Assembly (NCBI GenBank): GCA_030631445.1
Contig: DAOVLD010000032.1
Span: forward strand, 1 to 11,521
Direction of reading: 5' to 3'
Origin: Bacteroidota bacterium
Lineage (GTDB): Bacteria > Bacteroidota > Bacteroidia > Bacteroidales > VadinHA17
Length of the DNA stretch: 11,521 bases
Shown: piece after piece, positions 6,455-11,521 of the stretch
How positions within the stretch are numbered: position 1 is the first letter of the stretch
Layout of the letters: each line of letters begins with the position of its first letter
Notes under the pieces: model-generated
What the model was told of the DNA's origin: nothing
Database searches by the model: none
Seen by the model: the letters and a program-made list of their open reading frames with translations, nothing else
Made by a program: the position numbers and the translations under genes

Positions 6455-9286
6455 TTATTTAATCAGGTACTTTAGTTTTATCTTAATGGTTCTTCCCTGG
6501 GTATACAAAGCATGGATGTATTCATCGTTCAAATAAGAATAGATTTTTTTATGGGCTGAATTCAAGATATTTCCAATACTCAGCTTGAGAACAAAGTGAT
6601 CGTTCAGGGTCTTGGAAATATTGTAGTTCAGATTGGCAAATGGCTGTTCCATGATGTTAGGCGTTCCGCCTTTCCCCGCTATGGCAATTTTTTCACCGCT
6701 GATATTGAATCCCAGGTTCGAATTGATTTTGACTTTACTGTTCTGGTATTTTACAGCTACATTCAGTATATAAGGGGATTGCCCAAACATTTCCCTGTAA
6801 TCGGGATGATCAGGACTTACTGCATGTATTTCCTCCAGTTCCTGTGGATTGATATCAACTTTTGAATAGATGTATGAAAAATTTCCGCTGAAGCTGAAGT
6901 CTTTGAAAAAATCAACAAAACCGAGACTTTTATTGACAAGCAATTCGATTCCATACACTGTTGCTTTTTCCACATTTTGCCAGATAACATTATCATTTCC
7001 AAAACGGAAAACCTGTTCAATAGGATTTTCGAATTTCTTGTAAAATCCACTAACAGCGAGTATTTCACCGCTTTTCGGAAAGAATTCCCAACGGAGATCG
7101 AAATTATTGATTCGTGTTCGCGTTAGTTCAGGATTACCATTGAATATGAATCCGCCCAGGTAATCAAAAGATGCAAATGGAGCCAGCTCACGGTAACTGG
7201 GATAGGCAAGTGTTCTGGTAATTGCTGCCTTCAGGTTCATGTTTTTTGTTAAATTGTATGAAAGGTTCAGGGCTGGGAGAATATCGAGATTATCCAGTTC
7301 ACCTGTGGGTTTATCAGGATGTTCACTTGTTACATAAATATCATTTTTTTCCAGGCGGGCTCCCACAATTACTCTTAATTTATCAGAAACCTGCAAATCT
7401 CCCATGGCATAAGTGGCCCACAGGGTCTGTTCAGCTTCGTAGTTATTACTGCGCTGATAGAGATCCATAACATACAATCCGTAAACTCCATCGATTTCCG
7501 GATCAACACCAATATTTTCATTGCTTAAATATCTTGCTATATCTCCCTCATATGCATTGAATGAACGGTTCTCATCTTTAAAATCAAACCTGAATTCATT
7601 GAAGTCACGCTTCTTGAATACAATTGAGCCGCCAAGTTTTACTTTTGAATTTCTTCCTGTCAGTCTGAATGGTAATTCTGCATCTATCTTATTATCCCAG
7701 TTAATTTCGTTCATGTTACGATAATAGCGGGTAGGATAATCCTGACCATAGGAAAGGATTTTAGGTAATGTTAAGTCTCCGTTAAGGTCTTTATCCAATG
7801 CGTTCTGGAAGAATCTCAGGTCAGGTTCATTTTGGATAGAACGAGTAAAGGAGGTTACCCAGTTAATCTTAAGTTTTCCCAGTTTATCGAAGTAATCTTC
7901 ACCTTTCAACTGATATGAATTGAAGGATCTTTCAAGGAATTGCATAACCCTGTTCTGGAATACCAATTCATGATAGTAGTTTTGTCCTTCCTGATAGCGG
8001 CCTGAGGATTTTCCGCTTTGATTCCTGATAAGTGTTATCCCTACTTTATGGTTGTGGCTTAGTTTATAACTGGCACTGAGGATTCCACCTGCTAATACAT
8101 TAACGGATCCTCTTCTATCACTAAAAAGGATCTCTTTTTCAAGTGCTTTAGAGCCAGCTTGATCGAGGTCATAGTGACCGGTAATCCCATTTGAATAATA
8201 ATTAAAGGAACGGTTGTAGGTAAGACTGGCAATAAATCCAAATTGCTTACCAAATAGTTCAATCTGGTTACCGATCGAAATGGAGTGGCTGTGATCCATG
8301 AATGAAGGGATTTCCTTAAGTTGAAAATTTTTGTTAAATGAACGGGTAACCTGATCGAGTTTCTCATTGTCGATAAAGAGACCGGCAGGGAAATTCCTGT
8401 TCCTGGCAATTTTTGGGATTTTACGGGTTCCGTCATCCACTCCAAGCCAATCAAGACTTCCCCCTTCATACAGAAGAAAGTTGTCGTTCATGCTTGACTG
8501 TGTGTTGTAGCCCAGGGAGTTGGAAACCTGGAAGGTGAATTTAGCAGGGAAGTCTTTGGTGATCACATTCACATATCCGCCGGTAAAGCTACCGGGAAGT
8601 TCGGGAGAGAAAGTTTTGTAAATGATTATGTTCTCGATCAGATTGGCAGGAAAAAGGTCCATCTGTACGGTATTGCGGTTTGGATCCAGTCCGGGGATAT
8701 CAGCTCCGTTAAGGGCCGTTTTACTGTAGCGATCTCCCAATCCCCTGACATATACATATTTCCCGTTTTCAACAGTAACACCTGTAACCCGTTTCAGGGC
8801 ACTTGCCGCATCGCTGTCATCAAGCAAGGTAAATTGCTGTGAGGATATACCATCGAGTACGCTGGCCGATTTTCGTTGTAATACCATAAGGGCTGCTTCG
8901 GTCCGCTGACGTGCTCGTGATACTACCTTTACTGTTTCAAGATTTACTGTGCTCTCATCGAGATTGAAGTTCAGTATCGATACCTCGTCCTCTTTAATAT
9001 CTAAATCTTTAACAGTAACTGATTCGAAAGAAATGAATGAACAGGTAATACTGCAGGTGCCAGGTTCCAGCCCGGTAAGATTGTAATTTCCGTCAAAATC
9101 GGTGGTAGTTCCCTGGAATGTCCCGGTTACCATTATGGTGGCGCCTATAAGGGTTTCACCGGTTTTATTATCAATAACTTTTCCACGAAGTATACCCGTT
9201 TGTGCATGGCTTATAATGCTTCCAATAATCAATAGCAAGAATAGTGCAGGTTTGTTCATATTGATCTTCTCAATTTTCATCATCAT
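6455..9286 (-). CDS. TonB-dependent outer-membrane receptor with N-terminal CarboxypepD_reg-like domain
   Basis: A 943-residue receptor for TonB-energised import across the outer membrane. The signal peptide ends near SHA28. A CarboxypepD_reg-like domain follows (about 31-110: GKVIDNKTGETLIGATIMV...TDFDGNYNLTGLEPG). Then comes the plug (about 115-250), with YVRGLGDRYSKTALNG (179-194), PGLDPNRNTVQMDLFP (198-213) and PGSFTGGYVNVITKDFP (231-247). About 690 residues of barrel follow, with a final strand RTIKIKLKYLIK. No SusD-like partner is present; instead the upstream gene on the same strand is a beta-helix lipoprotein. The start is one of three consecutive ATGs (9286, 9283, 9280); I use the first. 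The frame extends to a TTG at 9295, which is less likely. A terminator-like hairpin and a leader ORF lie directly upstream. The substrate is not deducible from sequence. Confidence 0.92.
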   Translation of the reverse strand: MMMKIEKINMNKPALFLLLIIGSIISHAQTGILRGKVIDNKTGETLIGATIMVTGTFQGTTTDFDGNYNLTGLEPGTCSITCSFISFESVTVKDLDIKEDEVSILNFNLDESTVNLETVKVVSRARQRTEAALMVLQRKSASVLDGISSQQFTLLDDSDAASALKRVTGVTVENGKYVYVRGLGDRYSKTALNGADIPGLDPNRNTVQMDLFPANLIENIIIYKTFSPELPGSFTGGYVNVITKDFPAKFTFQVSNSLGYNTQSSMNDNFLLYEGGSLDWLGVDDGTRKIPKIARNRNFPAGLFIDNEKLDQVTRSFNKNFQLKEIPSFMDHSHSISIGNQIELFGKQFGFIASLTYNRSFNYYSNGITGHYDLDQAGSKALEKEILFSDRRGSVNVLAGGILSASYKLSHNHKVGITLIRNQSGKSSGRYQEGQNYYHELVFQNRVMQFLERSFNSYQLKGEDYFDKLGKLKINWVTSFTRSIQNEPDLRFFQNALDKDLNGDLTLPKILSYGQDYPTRYYRNMNEINWDNKIDAELPFRLTGRNSKVKLGGSIVFKKRDFNEFRFDFKDENRSFNAYEGDIARYLSNENIGVDPEIDGVYGLYVMDLYQRSNNYEAEQTLWATYAMGDLQVSDKLRVIVGARLEKNDIYVTSEHPDKPTGELDNLDILPALNLSYNLTKNMNLKAAITRTLAYPSYRELAPFASFDYLGGFIFNGNPELTRTRINNFDLRWEFFPKSGEILAVSGFYKKFENPIEQVFRFGNDNVIWQNVEKATVYGIELLVNKSLGFVDFFKDFSFSGNFSYIYSKVDINPQELEEIHAVSPDHPDYREMFGQSPYILNVAVKYQNSKVKINSNLGFNISGEKIAIAGKGGTPNIMEQPFANLNYNISKTLNDHFVLKLSIGNILNSAHKKIYSYLNDEYIHALYTQGRTIKIKLKYLIK

Positions 9287-9335
9287 TTTTCCCAATTATA
9301 TTGAACAAAAACGAAGGCTGATGATGCATATACAT
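9270..9335 (-). CDS. Possible 21-codon leader ORF overlapping the receptor start
   Basis: On the minus strand a perfect AGGAGG (9347-9342) stands 6 nt before ATG 9335. This opens a 21-codon frame (MYMHHQPSF...NDDEN) ending at TGA 9272-9270, 17 nt inside the receptor gene in another frame. The AGGAGG and ATG lie in the arm of the hairpin at 9315-9344. Other genes here lack Shine-Dalgarno sequences, which makes this one stand out, although Bacteroidota ribosomes use such sequences little. It could be a coupling or attenuation leader, or chance. Confidence 0.3.
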   Translation of the reverse strand: MYMHHQPSFLFNIIGKNDDEN

Positions 9336-9344
9336 TACCAGCCT
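9307..9344 (-). terminator. Hairpin plus T-run between lipoprotein and receptor genes
   Basis: On the minus strand 9344-9315 forms a 30-base near-perfect inverted repeat (arms AGGCTGGTAATGTAT and ATGCATCATCAGCCT). As RNA, 14 of the 15 facing positions are complementary, including two G-U pairs, with one A-C mismatch; any real fold must open a few central pairs as a loop. TCG and then TTTTT (9311-9307) follow. The wobble pairs favour the minus-strand transcript. It would attenuate read-through from the lipoprotein gene into the receptor gene. Confidence 0.5.
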
Positions 9345-9346
9345 CC

Positions 9347-9373
9347 TGATTGAATATATATAGTGATTGAATA
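9347..9373. repeat. 10-bp direct repeat behind the lipoprotein stop codon
   Basis: TGATTGAATA occurs at 9347-9356 and 9364-9373, 17 bp apart, between the lipoprotein stop codon and the hairpin. It may be an operator for a receptor-specific promoter or simply part of the repeat-rich spacer. Confidence 0.4.
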
Positions 9374-11098
9374 TTATAGCAAACCGGCTTTTTTAGCTGC
9401 ATCATACAGGGTCCAGCCTTCGGTCCAATTAACACCATTAGGATCGAAAGCACCCTTAAATGTAACATTGTCAGACCAGGCAGGATAAGTTTTCAAGGCG
9501 CCAAAGTCAACACTTATTCCAGGCACCGTGTTATTTCTATCAATCGCAGGATCAACATCATACTGGTTGGTTAATCCGGGTACATAGGTATTGTACAGGT
9601 AATCATTAACCGTGGCTGAATCATTTGCAGTATAATTCCCCTTCAGGGCAATGTAATAGATATCATTAGCTGTGTTACCGGCAGTGATATTGTAGAACAT
9701 GTTGAAATCCACATCCAGGTCACCGTCTAAAAGCCGGTCGTATGTGGTTTCAGTTTTATCTGCATTAAATTCAATTTCGATTCCTTTTTTCTGGTTGACG
9801 AAGATGGAATTATACCAGAATCCACCGGCATTTCTTCGCATTTTCAGGACGGATGAACCATTAACACCTGCCCCGATAAGGGTTGCATTATAAATTTCGG
9901 GTGTTGCATATGGAGTGCCATCCTCCGGATTATCTGCTCCATCAAGCTCTCCGAGTTCATCCCCTTCAGCGGGATCCTGGATAGCACACCAGAATTGACC
10001 TTTACCGCGGAATCCGGTGTCATAATCATAGGAATCATCTTTATTATAGGCAGATAGCAGATATTTATAGGTAGCATCACCGCCCCAGAACTCGAACCCA
10101 TCGTCAAGATTACCAAATACTTCTATGTATTCAATGGTTGTTCCGTTTCCAACTCCGCCAAGGGAAACTCCGTTGATCTCATTATCGGCACCGATCAGAG
10201 ATCCTCCATGTCGCACGGAAATATAACGCAGGATGCCGGAATTGTCAGAGTCATTGCTGCCTCCAAACAAACCACGGGATTCAGAAAGCGGAATGCCTTC
10301 CATCTGTTGTTCTGCAGGAACGGTATTCAATAGTGCGTTACCCAGTATTAATAAACCACCCCACTGTGCACTAAGTGTAGGATCAAGTTCGGTTTGGTTT
10401 ACAAGTTTATTATTTTTCCATTTTACCGGGTCGTTAGTGGAAGTAAAAATAATAGGTTCATCTTTGGTACCATCGGCAATGATCCTGCCACCACGGGCAA
10501 CCACCAAAGCACTGGCGTTTTCTGCTTGTCCGGGTTTACCTTTTATAATAGTTCCGGCTTCAATAGTAAGGGTTTGTCCATTATTAACATAAACAAATCC
10601 ATCAAGAATATATATGGTATCTTTAGTCCAGGTAACAGTTCCTGTACCGGAAGAATTCATATCCGTAATTGTTTTAGTTATAATAGGATCTTCTGCTACT
10701 GTTATAGTGTAATTTTGTTCAACGGTTTCATTTGTCTGGTCAGTTAATATAAAGTTGAACACAATATTGTCCCCTTCATTAAAAGAATTCTCTACGATAT
10801 ATGAGAAATCATTTAGCGAATTGTTTTCATTGTTTGAATAGGTATCCGAGGTAAAAACAGCTCCATCCTTTGTTACATCAAGTGATTTTAATCCGGCTTC
10901 AGCATAAAGATTTACTACGAATGCAACTTCAGCTCCTTTTTGCTGTTCACTTGAATTCTGGTTAGGAATAAAAGTGATTTCAGGAGCTTTATATGTTGAC
11001 TCCTCTTTTTCACATCCAATAAATGCTACTATGAGTCCTGCGATAGCCATGAAATACAGGTAATTTTTTTTCACAATTCTTAATTTTTTCATCATCAT
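9374..11098 (-). CDS. Putative surface lipoprotein, Ig-like plus parallel beta-helix (long paralogue)
   Basis: A 574-residue protein. The signal sequence ends in AFIGC, making Cys29 the likely lipidated residue. EKEES follows, the kind of acidic stretch linked to surface export of lipoproteins in Bacteroidota. Residues ~36-135 look like an Ig/FN3-like beta-sandwich. From ~145 onward lies the beta-helix-type region shared with the 446-residue protein: DGFVYVNNGQTLTIEAGTI (166-184), ALVVARGGRIIADGT (197-211), SVRHGGS (294-300), LDDGFEFWGG (331-340), DDSYDYDTGFRGKGQFW (354-370) and the terminal NWTEGWTL (557-564). It is not a SusD (no TPR helices) and has no type IX C-terminal signal. It is the first gene before the TonB receptor and probably acts with it at the cell surface. 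The start is the first of three ATGs; ATGATGATG also opens the receptor gene. Ligand unknown. Confidence 0.82.
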   Translation of the reverse strand: MMMKKLRIVKKNYLYFMAIAGLIVAFIGCEKEESTYKAPEITFIPNQNSSEQQKGAEVAFVVNLYAEAGLKSLDVTKDGAVFTSDTYSNNENNSLNDFSYIVENSFNEGDNIVFNFILTDQTNETVEQNYTITVAEDPIITKTITDMNSSGTGTVTWTKDTIYILDGFVYVNNGQTLTIEAGTIIKGKPGQAENASALVVARGGRIIADGTKDEPIIFTSTNDPVKWKNNKLVNQTELDPTLSAQWGGLLILGNALLNTVPAEQQMEGIPLSESRGLFGGSNDSDNSGILRYISVRHGGSLIGADNEINGVSLGGVGNGTTIEYIEVFGNLDDGFEFWGGDATYKYLLSAYNKDDSYDYDTGFRGKGQFWCAIQDPAEGDELGELDGADNPEDGTPYATPEIYNATLIGAGVNGSSVLKMRRNAGGFWYNSIFVNQKKGIEIEFNADKTETTYDRLLDGDLDVDFNMFYNITAGNTANDIYYIALKGNYTANDSATVNDYLYNTYVPGLTNQYDVDPAIDRNNTVPGISVDFGALKTYPAWSDNVTFKGAFDPNGVNWTEGWTLYDAAKKAGLL

Positions 11099-11180
11099 TT
11101 TATTTTTTTATTTTGTTTAAAAATTCAAAAACTGTTTTTATACATTGCATCGAAATAAATCAATTAAGATTATTTGCGGA

Positions 11181-11207
11181 TTAAGAGTAGTTTAAGGTTT
11201 TGTTAAT
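11181..11207 (+). promoter_or_regulatory. TTAA(G) triplet at 11-bp spacing (possible secondary operator)
   Basis: TTAAG at 11181, TTAAG at 11192 and TTAAT at 11203 are phased exactly one helical turn apart in the divergent region between the lipoprotein gene (-) and the response regulator (+). The fit to the Pho-type hexamer is weaker than at 11231-11269 and the two arrays are not in phase with each other. Confidence 0.25.
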
Positions 11208-11230
11208 TTCCTGCCTTTTTTCAGGAACTT

Positions 11231-11269
11231 TTCATATTTATTTAATACTGGCTTAAAGATTTTATCATA
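11231..11269 (+). promoter_or_regulatory. Pho-box-like array of four hexamers upstream of the response regulator
   Basis: TTCATA (11231), TTAATA (11242), TTAAAG (11253) and ATCATA (11264) follow at exact 11-bp steps. Matches to TT(A/C/T)A(C/T)A are 6, 6, 4 and 5 of 6. The array ends 33 nt before the response-regulator ATG, nearly the same geometry as the array at 5107-5145 (35 nt before its ATG). Auto-regulation is the obvious reading, and it remains an inference. Confidence 0.4.
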
Positions 11270-11302
11270 TATTTAATGCCCTTATCTATTGAGTTTCTTA
11301 AT

Positions 11303-11521
11303 ATGGAAGAAAATAAAAAAAATAAAATTTTAATAGTTGATGACGAACTCGATATTCTTGAATTCGTATCCTATAACCTTAGAAATGAAGGGTTTGTGGT
11401 TGATGTTGCCAATAACGGTATTGAAGGAATATCCAAAGCTAAAGATTCTATTCCTGACCTTGTTCTTCTTGATGTAATGATGCCACGGATGGATGGTATG
11501 GAAACTTGTGAGGAGCTGCGA
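11303..11521 (+). CDS. Response regulator, receiver domain, PhoB-like (3' end outside window)
   Basis: The first 73 codons of a two-component response regulator. The receiver signature is clear: KILIVDDE (8-15) with the acidic pair Asp13/Asp14, and LVLLDVMMPRMDG (53-65) with the phospho-acceptor Asp57. The run ...DILEFVSYNL...CEELR resembles the PhoB/PhoP-type OmpR-family regulators of Bacteroidota, but the DNA-binding domain that would settle the subfamily is beyond the window. ATG 11303 is chosen because the family starts a few residues before the first beta-strand; an in-frame ATG at 11276 would add nine residues and nearly collide with the hexamer array. It is divergent from the lipoprotein/receptor pair across a 204-bp regulatory spacer. 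A histidine kinase would be expected nearby, but none lies in this window. Confidence 0.85.
   Translation, partial: MEENKKNKILIVDDELDILEFVSYNLRNEGFVVDVANNGIEGISKAKDSIPDLVLLDVMMPRMDGMETCEELR

Noticed and set aside
10233..10747. Antisense ORFs of about 119 and 117 codons inside the long lipoprotein gene
   Set aside because: Composition is typical of the reverse strand of a real gene, they overlap each other in different frames and show no domain or signal sequence.
9374..11098. SusD-type partner of the TonB receptor
   Set aside because: The sequence is beta-rich with no helical TPR pattern and matches the beta-helix paralogue at 2700-4040.

Overview
This is AT-rich, densely coding DNA from a member of the Bacteroidota. 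Signs of this are the A-rich leaders without Shine-Dalgarno sequences, DUF4301, CarboxypepD_reg-type domains, a TonB-dependent receptor with an N-terminal regulatory domain, surface lipoproteins with acidic residues after the lipid cysteine, and a response regulator typical of the phylum. The indolepyruvate:ferredoxin oxidoreductase points to an anaerobic, amino-acid-fermenting lineage such as Bacteroidales/Marinilabiliales. That placement is inference.

Layout. Positions 1-971 (+) hold the 3' end of iorA and all of iorB. Positions 1142-2698 (+) hold a DUF4301 protein with nucleotidyltransferase-like motifs. It converges, with a 1-nt gap, on a leftward pair at 2700-5048: a porin-like outer-membrane barrel followed after 3 nt by a parallel beta-helix-type surface lipoprotein. 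A divergent small exported CarboxypepD_reg-like protein lies at 5181-5561 (+). Positions 5771-6241 (-) hold an exported MORN-repeat protein. Positions 6455-11098 (-) hold a second barrel/lipoprotein pair: a TonB-dependent receptor preceded by a longer paralogue of the beta-helix lipoprotein. At 11303 (+) a response regulator of PhoB type begins and runs off the window.

How the parts may work together. Positions 2700-11521 look like one surface-uptake locus with two parallel modules, each pairing an outer-membrane channel (porin or TonB receptor) with a paralogous surface lipoprotein. A PhoB-like regulator lies next to them, and two 11-bp-phased hexamer arrays resembling Pho boxes lie in the divergent promoter regions. 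A phosphate-starvation (or phosphorylated-ligand) role is my inference; nothing in the structural genes proves the ligand.

Non-coding content. Two copies of a roughly 90-bp dispersed palindromic element (1032-1118 and 6344-6437, opposite orientations) share terminal inverted repeats and one conserved hairpin. Each also has a second hairpin of unrelated sequence. Spacers are filled with short degenerate tandem repeats of several unit lengths. Between the beta-helix lipoprotein and the TonB receptor is a terminator-like hairpin. It overlaps a perfect AGGAGG and a 21-codon leader ORF that runs into the receptor start.
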